Positions 18,120 to 27,747 of a stretch of 64,000 nt of DNA are shown here, piece by piece (positions within the stretch are counted from its first letter, which is position 1; the number at the start of each line of letters is the position of its first letter). The DNA comes from Dyella japonica A8. Lineage in GTDB: Bacteria > Pseudomonadota > Gammaproteobacteria > Xanthomonadales > Rhodanobacteraceae. The position numbers were made by a program, and so were the translations under genes. The DNA is taken from assembly GCF_000725385.1 (NCBI RefSeq), contig NZ_CP008884.1, positions 2,046,001-2,110,000 on the forward strand, given 5' to 3'. Under the pieces are notes generated by a model that ran no database searches, was not told where the DNA came from, and saw only the letters and a list, made by a program, of their open reading frames with translations.

Positions 18120-19352
18120 TCAGTACAGCACGCGGCTGCGCAGCGTTCCCGGAATGGCGGCGAGCTGGTCCTTGAGTGCGGCGGATTGTTTCTCGTCGGC
18201 AGCCACGTCGATCACCACGTAACCCACCTCGCTGTCGGTCTGCAGAAACTGGGCGTCAATGTTGATGTTACCGGCGGAGAACAGCTCGTTGATGCGCGAG
18301 AGCACGCCCGGCACGTTGCGGTGGATGTGCAGCAGGCGGCGGCTGCGGGGGTGCTCCGGCAGCGAAACCTCGGGGAAATTCACCGCCGAGAGGGTAGAGC
18401 CATTGTCGCTGTAGCGAACCAGCTTGGCCGCCACTTCGATGCCGATGTTGTCCTGCGCCTCCAGCGTGCTGCCACCGATGTGCGGGGTGAGGATGACGTT
18501 GTCCATGCCCACCAGCGGCGATACGAAGGGATCGTCGTTGCCCTTCGGCTCCGCCGGGAATACATCCACGGCCGCGCCGGCCAGGTGCTCCGAGCGCAGC
18601 GCCGCGGCCAGCGCGTCGATATCCACCACCGTGCCGCGCGAAGCATTGATCAGCACCGAGCCCTTGCGCATGTGCGACAGCTCGCGCGTGCCGATCATCA
18701 GCCGGGTCGACGGCGTCTCGGGGACATGCAGGGTCACCACGTCGGCGCGTTCCAGCAGGTCCTCCAGGCTGTCCGCCGCACGGGCGTTGCCCAGCGACAG
18801 CTTGGACTCGATGTCATAGAAGATCACGCGCATGCCCAGGCTCTCGGCCAGTACGCCGACCTGGGTGCCGATGTGGCCATAGCCGACGATGCCGAGCACC
18901 TTGTCGCGGACCTCGAAGCTGCCTGCCGCCGACTTGGTCCAGCCGCCGCGATGACACAGCGCGTTCTTCTGGGGAATGCCGCGGAGCAACATAATAGTTT
19001 CAGCGATAACCAATTCCGCCACGCTGCGCGTATTGGAGTAGGGGGCGTTGAAGACCGGAATGCCGAGCCGCTGGGCGCTGGCCAGGTCCACCTGGTTGGT
19101 GCCGATGCAGAAGCAGCCCACGGCAATCAGACGTTTAGCCTGCTGAAGCACCTCGTCCGTCAGGTGGGTGCGGGAGCGGATGCCGACGATGTGCGCCTCG
19201 GCGATGCGGGCCTTCAAATCCGCTTCCGGCAAGGCTTTTTCGTGGTATTCGATCTGGCTGTAGCCAGCGCGGTGGAAGCTTTCGACGGCACTGCGGCTGA
19301 CGCCTTCCAGCAGGAGCACCTTGATGTCTTGTTTCGGGAACGAGGTCTTCAT
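18120..19352 (-). CDS. serA: D-3-phosphoglycerate dehydrogenase
   Basis: A 410-residue enzyme, the same length as the Escherichia coli protein. It oxidises 3-phosphoglycerate to 3-phosphohydroxypyruvate, the first step of serine synthesis. Visible parts are the substrate domain with GCFCIGTNQVDL, the NAD-binding Rossmann motif GIVGYGHIGTQVG, the catalytic Arg in NASRGTVVD, the catalytic His in TPHIGGST, and a C-terminal ACT domain (about 335-410) that usually gives serine feedback inhibition. Start ATG 19352 (MKTSFPKQDIK) matches the family; the frame remains open further upstream to 19433. It is divergent from a D-2-hydroxyglutarate dehydrogenase-like gene, which fits recycling of the D-2-hydroxyglutarate that SerA can form. 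Confidence 0.95.
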   Translation of the reverse strand: MKTSFPKQDIKVLLLEGVSRSAVESFHRAGYSQIEYHEKALPEADLKARIAEAHIVGIRSRTHLTDEVLQQAKRLIAVGCFCIGTNQVDLASAQRLGIPVFNAPYSNTRSVAELVIAETIMLLRGIPQKNALCHRGGWTKSAAGSFEVRDKVLGIVGYGHIGTQVGVLAESLGMRVIFYDIESKLSLGNARAADSLEDLLERADVVTLHVPETPSTRLMIGTRELSHMRKGSVLINASRGTVVDIDALAAALRSEHLAGAAVDVFPAEPKGNDDPFVSPLVGMDNVILTPHIGGSTLEAQDNIGIEVAAKLVRYSDNGSTLSAVNFPEVSLPEHPRSRRLLHIHRNVPGVLSRINELFSAGNINIDAQFLQTDSEVGYVVIDVAADEKQSAALKDQLAAIPGTLRSRVLY

Positions 19353-19475
19353 GGGCCATGGCGCGGTGGATGACCCCCTCACTATGCCAGACCTTGAAGC
19401 GCTTTTGCGGCATCGCAACACTGGACGATGCAAGGCGGCGCTGGCAGGCTTGGCGGACGCCTATGGGAATGCCTC

Positions 19476-20858
19476 ATGACTGACGCTCGACTGGCCGGGC
19501 TCGCCGCCCGCCTGCCCAATCTCCGGCTGCTGACCGACCCGGCCGACCTGGAACACTACGGTCGCGACTGGACGCGGCGATGGACACCCGCGCCGCTCGC
19601 CATCGCCTTGCCTGGCGAACTTGCCGAGGTGCAGGGCATCGTGCGGTGGGCCAATGAGCACGGCGTGGCCCTGGTTCCGTCGGGCGGCCGTACCGGCCTT
19701 TCCGGTGGCGCGGTGGCGGCCACCGGCGAACTGGTGCTGAGCCTGGAGCGCATGAACCGCGTGCTCGGCTTCGATGCCGTGGATCGCACGCTTACCGTGC
19801 AGGCAGGCATGACACTGCATGCCGTGCATGAGGCAGCGAAAGAGCACGCGCTGATCTATCCGGTGGATTTCGCCGCACGCGGTTCCTGCTCGATTGGCGG
19901 CAACATCGCCACCAATGCAGGTGGCATTCGTGTGATCCGCTATGGCAACACGCGTGAGTGGATTGCCGGCCTCACCGTCGTCGCCGGCAATGGCGAACTG
20001 CTGCGGCTCAATCGTGGACTGATCAAGAACTCCAGCGGCTATGACCTGCGCCAGTTGATGATCGGTTCGGAAGGCACGCTCGGTGTCGTGGTGGAAGCTA
20101 CGTTGCGCCTTACCGACCCGCCGCCGCCGTCGCAGGTGATGCTGCTGGCGTTGCCGGGCATGGACGCGCTGATGGAGGTATTTGCGCTGTTCCGTTCGCG
20201 GCTCACCCTGCAGGCCTTCGAATTCTTTACCGATGCGGCCCTGCGTCATGTACTGGCGCACGGCGCGCAGCGAGCCATCGATGGCGAGCATCCGTACTAC
20301 GTGGTGACTGAGTTCGATGCCGACGAGGCATCGCAGGACGCCGTGCTGGCGGCTTTTGAACAGGGCGTGGAGCGCGGCTGGATCAACGATGGCGTGATCG
20401 CGCAGAGCGAAGCGCAGGCGGCGGCGCTGTGGCGTCTGCGCGAGGGCATTACCGAAAGCCTGGCGCCGCATAAACCGTACAAGAACGATATCTCGCTGCG
20501 CATCAGTGCGCTGCCGTTGTTCCTGCAGGAGATCCAGGCGCTGCTTGGCCGCGAGTATCCACACTTCGACGTGGTGTGGTTTGGACATATCGGCGACGGC
20601 AACCTGCATATCAACGTATTGCGGCCGGAGAACCTCTCCGAGGGGGACTTCATCAAGCAATGCGAGCAGGTGACGAAGTTGCTTGCCGATACGTTGCAAC
20701 GCCACGGGGGAAGCATTTCCGCCGAGCATGGCATCGGGTTGGTGAAGCGTGCCTACCTGGGCAGTACGCGCAGTGAGGCGGAGATTGCCCTGATGCGCGG
20801 GGTGAAGCAGGCCTTCGACCCGAAGGGTTTGCTGAACCCGGGGAAGTTGTTCGTTTGA
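19476..20858 (+). CDS. FAD-linked D-2-hydroxyglutarate dehydrogenase (GlcD/DLD family)
   Basis: A 460-residue flavoprotein. The N-terminal FAD-binding PCMH domain has PSGGRTGLSGGAV and GSCSIGGNIATNAGG, and the YGNTREWI and GSEGTLGVV blocks. The C-terminal domain carries the metal-site motif WFGHIGDGNLHINV and the conserved tail EHGIGLVKR. This family oxidises D-2-hydroxy acids and passes electrons to the respiratory chain through an electron-transfer flavoprotein. Pairing with serA on the opposite strand favours D-2-hydroxyglutarate over D-lactate or glycolate, because SerA uses 2-oxoglutarate reduction to D-2-hydroxyglutarate to drive its reaction. The start ATG 19476 was chosen over the open frame at 19428. 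Confidence 0.85.
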   Translation: MTDARLAGLAARLPNLRLLTDPADLEHYGRDWTRRWTPAPLAIALPGELAEVQGIVRWANEHGVALVPSGGRTGLSGGAVAATGELVLSLERMNRVLGFDAVDRTLTVQAGMTLHAVHEAAKEHALIYPVDFAARGSCSIGGNIATNAGGIRVIRYGNTREWIAGLTVVAGNGELLRLNRGLIKNSSGYDLRQLMIGSEGTLGVVVEATLRLTDPPPPSQVMLLALPGMDALMEVFALFRSRLTLQAFEFFTDAALRHVLAHGAQRAIDGEHPYYVVTEFDADEASQDAVLAAFEQGVERGWINDGVIAQSEAQAAALWRLREGITESLAPHKPYKNDISLRISALPLFLQEIQALLGREYPHFDVVWFGHIGDGNLHINVLRPENLSEGDFIKQCEQVTKLLADTLQRHGGSISAEHGIGLVKRAYLGSTRSEAEIALMRGVKQAFDPKGLLNPGKLFV

Positions 20859-20911
20859 TTGGATAGCACCCGGTGGCTCAAGACCTCGACGAAAGTCAGT
20901 CGCTTCCTCAC

Positions 20912-21025
20912 CGTCATTCCCGCGAAAGCGGGAGGCGTCCTTCAACAGCCGAAGGGCTGGTCATCCAGTGCCTTTTAATCAAAAGAGCGAAAAGTCGCTG
21001 GATTCCCGCTTTCGCGGGAATGACG
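20912..21025. repeat. Inverted pair of REP-like hairpins
   Basis: Units with the TTCCCGC-GAAA-GCGGGA stem in opposite orientation at both ends. It occupies the first part of the 369-base gap 20859-21227; the rest is a G-rich repetitive tract. Confidence 0.85.
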
Positions 21026-21145
21026 GTGAGGGAGAGTGGACGGTGAGGGGGGAGTGGACGGTGAGGGCGAGTGGGCTGTGAGGGGGAACAGATGGTGAAG
21101 GGCCTTGGGGGGGGAGGGGCGATGAGGGGCGGAGGCGATGAAAGC
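21026..21145 (+). repeat. G-rich tract with short direct repeats (possible G-quadruplex)
   Basis: Imperfect repeats of GGTGAGGGNGAGTGG (three to four copies) run into a run of eight G followed by A-GGGG-C...GGGG. The strand asymmetry is extreme for this genome. It ends about 80 bases before the beta-propeller gene. Confidence 0.6.
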
Positions 21146-21227
21146 AAATGGGTCTGAACCAACCTAAGCAAGGCCTAAGTCATCCAGCGCATGCTCTGGG
21201 GACCGAGCCACCCAAAGGTCACCCCTC

Positions 21228-22256
21228 ATGCAACGACCCATTCGCAATATCCTTGCTCTTGCGCTGTTCGCCGCCTGCTCTTCGCATGCCTTGGCCGCCC
21301 CGCAGGCAGCCCCGCTCCAGGTGATTTCGCGCCTGCCGCTGGGCGGAACGGGCGGCTGGGACTACCTCAGTTTTGACGAGCAGCACCGCCACCTGTTCGT
21401 GACGCGCGGCGACCGCGTGGAAGTGGTGGACGTGGACCAGAACAAGCGCATCGGCACCATCCCGGGTACGCAAGGCGTGCATGGCGTGGCACTGGATCCG
21501 GCTTCGCATCGCGGCTACACCAGCAACGGCCAGTCGGCCTCCGTGACGGTGTTCGACCTCAACACGCTCGCCGTGGTCACCACCATCAAGGGCACGGGCG
21601 ACAAGCCCGATGCGATCGCCTACGACCCCGCGTCGAAGCATGTCTTCACCTTCAACGGCAAGGGCAAGTCCTTCAGCGTGATCGATCCGGCGAACAACAA
21701 CGTGATCACGACGGTGCCGCTGTCGGGCAAGCCGGAATTCGCCGTGACGGACGACGCGGGCCATATCTTCGTGAACAACGAAGACACCGCCGAACTGATG
21801 AAGATCGACACCGCGACGAACAAGGTGGCCGGCACCTGGAAGCTTGGCACCTGCGAGTCGCCGTCCGGCCTGGCTATCGATCGCAAGCATCACCGGCTCT
21901 TCTCGGTCTGCGACAACAAGCAGATGGTGGTGAGCGACGCGGAGGCCGGCAAGGTGGTCGCCAGCGTCGCCATCGGCGAAGGCCCGGATGCGGTGGCGTT
22001 CGACGAGGCCACGGGCATGGCGTACAGCTCCAACGGCGAGAGCGGCAACATCACCGCCGTGCATCAGGACGACGCGGACCACTACAGCGTGACCGCCACC
22101 ATCACCACCCAGCCGAGTGCCCGCACGCTGGCGCTCGATCCCAAGCTGCACCGCCTGTACCTGTCGGCCGCCACGCTGGCGGGGCCTGCACAGGAAGGCC
22201 ACCATCCGGCCATCAAGCCGGACAGCTTTACCGTGCTGACGGTGGGCGCGCCGTAA
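21228..22256 (+). CDS. Secreted YVTN/YncE-like beta-propeller protein
   Basis: A 342-residue protein with a signal peptide (about 1-23, cleaved near ALAAPQ) and a series of about 45-residue blades. Each blade has the pattern of the YVTN repeat (for example VEVVDVDQNKRIGTIPG, VTVFDLNTLAVVTTIKG, FSVIDPANNNVITTVPL, MVVSDAEAGKVVASVAIGEGPDAVAF). Such propellers act as periplasmic binding or scaffold proteins; no catalytic residues were recognised and the ligand is unknown. ATG 21228 follows AAAGGTCACC. A very stable GC hairpin (22271-22310) lies after the stop codon. Confidence 0.83.
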   Translation: MQRPIRNILALALFAACSSHALAAPQAAPLQVISRLPLGGTGGWDYLSFDEQHRHLFVTRGDRVEVVDVDQNKRIGTIPGTQGVHGVALDPASHRGYTSNGQSASVTVFDLNTLAVVTTIKGTGDKPDAIAYDPASKHVFTFNGKGKSFSVIDPANNNVITTVPLSGKPEFAVTDDAGHIFVNNEDTAELMKIDTATNKVAGTWKLGTCESPSGLAIDRKHHRLFSVCDNKQMVVSDAEAGKVVASVAIGEGPDAVAFDEATGMAYSSNGESGNITAVHQDDADHYSVTATITTQPSARTLALDPKLHRLYLSAATLAGPAQEGHHPAIKPDSFTVLTVGAP

Positions 22257-22270
22257 GGCGCCAGCGGTGC

Positions 22271-22310
22271 TCCGGCGGCGGGGTGGGGCGCGTCCCCATC
22301 CGCCGCCGGA
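22271..22310 (+). terminator. Strong GC hairpin after the beta-propeller gene
   Basis: Arms TCCGGCGGCGG and CCGCCGCCGGA with a further inner GGGG/CCCC pairing. No T-tract, so an atypical terminator or mRNA-stabilising structure. Confidence 0.5.
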
Positions 22311-22345
22311 TGGCTCGGGCATAGGGGGATGGCGTGTTAGCCTAA

Positions 22346-23335
<990 letters not shown>

Positions 23336-23353
23336 TCCATCCCGCTTTGCCTG

Positions 23354-23384
23354 AAAACCCTGGCCGGCGACGGCCGGGGTTTTT
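23354..23384. terminator. Bidirectional terminator between pip and the EAL-GGDEF gene
   Basis: AAAACCCTGGCCG, a GCGA loop, CGGCCGGGG and five T. The hairpin directly abuts the end of the minus-strand gene. Confidence 0.88.
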
Positions 23385-25174
23385 CATGTCGCGGTGGCGA
23401 GCTTCGGGAACACGTGCAGACCCACGTGCACGCGCTTGGCATGGCGCTTGGCGCGTGCGGCGAGCATGGCGATGGACTGCGCGCGCTGCGGCAGCGGCGG
23501 CTGCAGTTCGACCGCACCCATCACCACCGTGGTGCAGGGAAAGAACTGCGGATCGCCCCGGCGATCTTTGCCGCGCAGTCCGCCGTTGACCAGGTCGGCC
23601 GCGTCGAACAATTGCGGCGAGCGCGAGTTGAAGGCGTCGATCACACACTGGCAGCGCGCCTCCCAGTCGTCGCTCTGAAACAGCACCACGAAATCGTCGC
23701 CGCCAATGTGGCCCACGAAATCCAGCGACGGGTCGACGTGTTCGCTCAGCAGGCCGGACAGCAGGCGAATCATCTCGTCGCCGCGCGAATAGCCATAGTG
23801 ATCGTTGAACGGCTTGAAGTCGGTAAGGTCCACATGCACGACGGTGAAGCACTCGCCGCCGTCGATCAAGCGTTCCAGGTGCTCGGTGGTGGGGATGTTG
23901 CCGGGCAGGAAGGTCAGCGGGTTGGCGTGCCGTGCGGCCTCGATGCGCAACTCGCTCACGCGGCGCACCAGTGCTTCGCCGGTGCCCAGGCCCAGGTAGT
24001 GGCCTTGGCGGGTGACGATGAAGCCGTCGGCCAGGTAGCGCTGGTCCTCGCCGCGCAGCACGTCGGCCAGGCTCTCCAGGCTGCGGTTTTCATCGCAGAC
24101 CAGCGGCGCGCTGTTCATCAGGGCGGTACACGACTTGCGCGCGAGCAGCTCGCGCGCAAAAGGTTGCGCCATGCGTTCGTTGACCAGGCGGCGGTTGATC
24201 AGCCCGATGGGATGACCATCCTTCACCACGGCCACCGCGTGCAGTTCCGGATGCTCCATGAACAGCGCCATGACTTCGTCATTGGTCTGGCGAGGCTGCA
24301 CGGAAGGCGCCTCCATCAGCAGATGGCTGACCTGGGTCGGACGCTGCGTGACGGGACCGCGCGGCCGCGGCAAAACCGGCACCGCGGCCGTGCGCAACAC
24401 CTGCCTGACCTCGGTGCTGACTTCGCGCACGGCGCATTCGGCCGGGCGGCCGAGCAGGAAACCCTGCGCGTAGGGAATGCCCAGGTCGCGCAGCACGCGC
24501 AGGTCGGCTGGATCTTCCACGCCTTCGCCGACCAGGTCGGTGCCCAGCGATTCCGCCACCTGGCAGAGCGAGCGCACGATGGCCAGCCGCCCCGCACTGC
24601 GCGACAGGCCGTTGATGAGGTAACGGTCGATCTTCACCACGTCGGGGTGGATCTCGTTCCACATTTCGAAGTTGGAGTGGCCGTTGCCGAAATCGTCTAG
24701 CGCGATGCGCATGCCGTGCGCGCGCAGGTAGCCCAGCGCGTGGGCGAGACGGGAAGGGCTCTCCACCACGTCACGCTCGGTGACCTCGATGGTGACGCGC
24801 GCGGGATCGAGCCCGGAATTGGATAGCGCCGCGAGAACGTCGTCAGGGCGTAGCGAGTCGTGCAGGATCGCTTGCGCGCTAAGGTTCACCAGCAGTCGCC
24901 CGGGCGCGGCCTGTGTTTCGAACGCGGCGCTGAGCGTGCGTGCGGCATGCAGTTCCAGCTCGGCCAGCCGTCCTTCCATCCGGGCCATGTCCAGCAGATC
25001 CAGGATGGAAATATTCCCAGGCATGAAGGCGCAACGACTGAGGCCTTCGTGCGCCACGACGTCGAGCGTGTCGACGCGCACCACTGGCTGGAAGACCGGT
25101 CGAAGGCTTCCTGCGATCAAGGCGCGCTCGAGCATGGCGTGCGGCGTGTAGTGGAAGGCGAGGCTGGCTGGCAT
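23384..25174 (-). CDS. c-di-GMP signalling protein with EAL, CBS-pair and GGDEF-like domains
   Basis: A 596-residue soluble protein. The N-terminal EAL phosphodiesterase domain (about 10-250) keeps the key residues: the metal-binding Glu in an EGL variant (AHEGLSR), NLSAQ, EVTERD, DDFGNG, VKIDRYL and YAQGFLLG. A tandem CBS pair (about 290-410) follows and may sense nucleotides. The C-terminal GGDEF domain has GGDDF instead of GGDEF, a tolerated variant, so cyclase activity or GTP sensing is possible. It starts 13 bases after the chemoreceptor gene and is probably co-transcribed with it, which would place c-di-GMP turnover under the motility regulon. Confidence 0.9.
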   Translation of the reverse strand: MPASLAFHYTPHAMLERALIAGSLRPVFQPVVRVDTLDVVAHEGLSRCAFMPGNISILDLLDMARMEGRLAELELHAARTLSAAFETQAAPGRLLVNLSAQAILHDSLRPDDVLAALSNSGLDPARVTIEVTERDVVESPSRLAHALGYLRAHGMRIALDDFGNGHSNFEMWNEIHPDVVKIDRYLINGLSRSAGRLAIVRSLCQVAESLGTDLVGEGVEDPADLRVLRDLGIPYAQGFLLGRPAECAVREVSTEVRQVLRTAAVPVLPRPRGPVTQRPTQVSHLLMEAPSVQPRQTNDEVMALFMEHPELHAVAVVKDGHPIGLINRRLVNERMAQPFARELLARKSCTALMNSAPLVCDENRSLESLADVLRGEDQRYLADGFIVTRQGHYLGLGTGEALVRRVSELRIEAARHANPLTFLPGNIPTTEHLERLIDGGECFTVVHVDLTDFKPFNDHYGYSRGDEMIRLLSGLLSEHVDPSLDFVGHIGGDDFVVLFQSDDWEARCQCVIDAFNSRSPQLFDAADLVNGGLRGKDRRGDPQFFPCTTVVMGAVELQPPLPQRAQSIAMLAARAKRHAKRVHVGLHVFPKLATAT

Positions 25175-25187
25175 GCCCGGGTCGATG

Positions 25188-26828
25188 TCAGGCCGCTACG
25201 GCCCGAACAGGAGGCGTCACTGCGGATGGGGGACGCGCATCCTGCGGCGACCCATGGCGGCCTTCCTTTTCGGGAAGGCGGAAGAAGGCGACTTGCCGCA
25301 TCAGCGTATCGGCATCGGCGGCAAGGGCGCGGCCAGTATGGTTGATGTCTTCCACCAGGTCGGCGTTCGCCTGGGTGATGCCGTCCATCTCCATCACGGC
25401 GCGGTTGATCTGGGTGATGCCGCTGACCTGGGACTGGCTGGCGCGGGAAATCTGCGTGACGCGCTCGGACACGCTGCCCATGCCGAGCACGATGCCATCC
25501 AGTGCGTCGCCGGAGCGGGCCACGCGTTCGCGCGCGGCGTCGACCGCTTCGCCACTGCGTTCCACCAGGCGGCGGATGTCCTTGCCCGCATCGACGCAGC
25601 GACGCGCGAGCTGGCGTACTTCGGTTGCCACCACGGCGAAGCCGCGGCCGCGCTCGCCGGCCTGGGCGGCTTCGATGGCCGCGTTGAGCGAGAGCAGGTT
25701 GGTCTGGAAGGCGATGCTGTCGACCAGGTCGACGATCTCCGAGATATCGCGGCTGGCCTTTTCGATGGCGAGCATGGCGTCGATGGCTTCGCTGGCGACG
25801 TGGCGCCCGTGTTCGGCATGCGACAGCGCATCGCGTGCCGCCGTGGCCGCGCCGTCGGCGTGGCTGGCGCCTTGCGTGGCGGTGTCGGCCATCTGTGCCA
25901 TCGAGGCGGCGGTTTCTTCCAGGCTGGCGGCCTGCGCCTGCGTGCGCTCGCTGAGCGCATCGTTGTCCTGCGCGAGGCGGCGGGCGCGATCGCCCACCGA
26001 CGCGGCGCCCGCACGGACTTGGGTGAGCACCCGGGTGAGCTGCTCATCCATCGAGGCCAGGGCACGCAACAGCTTGCCCAGTTCGTCGTTCGCGCCGGTT
26101 TCCACGGCTTCGCCCAGGGTGCCGGCGGCGATGCGTTCGGCCACCTGCGTGGCACGGGCCAGGCGCTGCATCAGCGAGCGCATCAGCGCGCCATCCATCA
26201 CGATAGTGACGATCAACGCCACGCTCAGCAGGACGAGCAGCAGGATCATGCCGTCGCGGTCCGCCGCATGCTGACTCTGCACCTGCTGGTTGCCCTTGGC
26301 CAGCGCCGCCTGGAACAGGTTGGCGAAGTCGCTCTGCAGCGGCTCGTACGCGGGCTGCACTTCGGTGGTGAGCTTGAGGCCGGCGATGTCGAACTGGCCC
26401 GCATCGAGCAGGGTCAGCGTCTCGTCGATGATGCGGTCGGCGTCCGCGCGGTGCGTGGTGGTGAGCTTCAGCGTCTGCGCCTGTTCGCTGGCGAGGTCGC
26501 TGCCCAGCAGGGCTTTCCAGTGGCGTTCGGCGTCGACGCGGTCGGCATGGATGCGCGTGTGTGCGTCCTCCACGGCCGAGGGCAGCTGGGACATCACCGC
26601 GTGCACCAGCACCTGCAGGGTGCTGTTGTAGTCGTTCTGCACGCGGCCAAGATCCGCCACCGGGCTGAGCGAGCCTTCGACCAGTCCCTGGATGCGCGTG
26701 TCCGCGCGGCGCAACTGCACCACGCCGGCCACGCAGGTGATGGCCAGCAGCGCGAGGATGGCCAGCAGGCGCAGCAGCAGGCGCTGACGCAGCGTCAGTC
26801 CGGTGATCCGCTTGGAGAGCTTGAACAT
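25188..26828 (-). CDS. Methyl-accepting chemotaxis protein
   Basis: A 546-residue chemoreceptor. It has one N-terminal transmembrane helix (about 13-37), a helical periplasmic four-helix-bundle-like sensor (about 38-190), a second membrane helix (about 195-215, [17 protein letters not shown]), a HAMP domain and a cytoplasmic signalling coiled coil with the hairpin tip [20 protein letters not shown] and [19 protein letters not shown]. Start ATG 26828 is supported by a sigma-28-like promoter just upstream, which would overlap the alternative start at 26876. No pentapeptide CheR tether was seen at the C terminus. The ligand is unknown. Confidence 0.93.
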   Translation of the reverse strand: MFKLSKRITGLTLRQRLLLRLLAILALLAITCVAGVVQLRRADTRIQGLVEGSLSPVADLGRVQNDYNSTLQVLVHAVMSQLPSAVEDAHTRIHADRVDAERHWKALLGSDLASEQAQTLKLTTTHRADADRIIDETLTLLDAGQFDIAGLKLTTEVQPAYEPLQSDFANLFQAALAKGNQQVQSQHAADRDGMILLLVLLSVALIVTIVMDGALMRSLMQRLARATQVAERIAAGTLGEAVETGANDELGKLLRALASMDEQLTRVLTQVRAGAASVGDRARRLAQDNDALSERTQAQAASLEETAASMAQMADTATQGASHADGAATAARDALSHAEHGRHVASEAIDAMLAIEKASRDISEIVDLVDSIAFQTNLLSLNAAIEAAQAGERGRGFAVVATEVRQLARRCVDAGKDIRRLVERSGEAVDAARERVARSGDALDGIVLGMGSVSERVTQISRASQSQVSGITQINRAVMEMDGITQANADLVEDINHTGRALAADADTLMRQVAFFRLPEKEGRHGSPQDARPPSAVTPPVRAVAA

Positions 26829-26859
26829 GGGGGAATCCGGGGTGAGGGTACTGCAAGAG

Positions 26860-26886
26860 CTGTCGGCCCACCGCACGGGAACTTTA
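26860..26886 (-). promoter_or_regulatory. Sigma-28 (FliA) type promoter for the chemoreceptor operon
   Basis: On the minus strand TAAAGTTC is followed after exactly 11 bases by GCCGACAG. The FliA consensus is TAAAGTTT-N11-GCCGATAA, so 14 of 16 positions match. It lies about 32 bases before ATG 26828. Confidence 0.8.
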
Positions 26887-27023
26887 GCCGGAAAATCAAT
26901 AAAAACAGTTTTAATTCAAATTGTTACATATGCATCGTGAGGGCGAGGCAATGCAGAAAAGATCGCACGGGAAGATGTCGTCTCCGTGACTTTTGTGCTG
27001 CACTTCTCATTCCTTCGGGGAAC

Positions 27024-27055
27024 AAAAAAGCCCCGCCGGTGACGGCGGGGCTTTT
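27024..27055. terminator. Terminator after upp
   Basis: GCCCCGCCG-GTGA-CGGCGGGGC flanked by six A and four T. On the minus strand this is a standard rho-independent terminator 19 bases after the upp stop. Confidence 0.92.
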
Positions 27056-27073
27056 CGCTGATCGGGGCGGCGC

Positions 27074-27715
27074 TCAGCTGGCCGGCAGTTGCTTGGTGCC
27101 GAAGATCTTGTCGCCGGCATCGCCGAGGCCAGGCAGGATGTAACCGTGCTCGTTGAGGCGCTCGTCGATGGACGCGGTGTAGATTTCCACGTCCGGATGC
27201 GCCGCTTCGATGCGCTGGAGACCCTCCGGCGCAGCGACCAGGAACAGGCCCTTGATGCGCTTGCAGCCGGCGGCCTTGAGCATGTCCACGGTGGCGACCA
27301 GCGTGCCAGCGGTGGCGAGCATGGGATCGACGATGATCGCGATGCGCTCGTCCATGCGGCCGGTGAGCTTCTCGTAGTAGGCGATGGGCTTGAGCGTTTC
27401 CTCGTCACGCTGCAGGCCGACCACGCTCACCTTGGCCGCGGGGATCATGTCGAGCACGCCCGGCAACATGCCGAGCCCTGCGCGCAGGACCGGCACGATG
27501 GTGACCTTCTTGCCCTTGATCTGGTGCACGGTCAGCGGCCCGGCCCAGCCTTCGATGCACTGCTCGACGGTTTGCAGATCCTTGGTGGCCTCGTAGGTGA
27601 GCAGCGAGGCGACTTCGGAAGCGAGTTCACGGAACTCCTTGGTGCTGATGCCAGCGCGGCGCATCAGGCCGAGCTTGTGCTGGATCAGGGGGTGGCGGAC
27701 CTCGACGATCTTCAT
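27074..27715 (-). CDS. upp: Uracil phosphoribosyltransferase
   Basis: A 213-residue salvage enzyme that makes UMP from uracil and PRPP. It shows [10 protein letters not shown], the PRPP-binding loop [12 protein letters not shown] and the uracil-binding C-terminal [15 protein letters not shown] 27715 ([16 protein letters not shown]) matches the family start. The upstream gene, an ABC-F ATPase, ends 32 bases earlier on the same strand, so both may share a transcript. A terminator follows. Confidence 0.96.
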   Translation of the reverse strand: MKIVEVRHPLIQHKLGLMRRAGISTKEFRELASEVASLLTYEATKDLQTVEQCIEGWAGPLTVHQIKGKKVTIVPVLRAGLGMLPGVLDMIPAAKVSVVGLQRDEETLKPIAYYEKLTGRMDERIAIIVDPMLATAGTLVATVDMLKAAGCKRIKGLFLVAAPEGLQRIEAAHPDVEIYTASIDERLNEHGYILPGLGDAGDKIFGTKQLPAS

Positions 27716-27747
27716 GGGGAGAACCTGTCTGCTGGGTCGCGCGATTG

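Noticed and set aside
17628..19373. A plus-strand gene covering serA
   Set aside because: The frame has antisense-type composition, no domain, and spans the bidirectional terminator at 18040-18072.
26829..26876. N-terminal extension of the chemoreceptor
   Set aside because: It would overlap the sigma-28-like promoter and adds residues before a typical membrane anchor.
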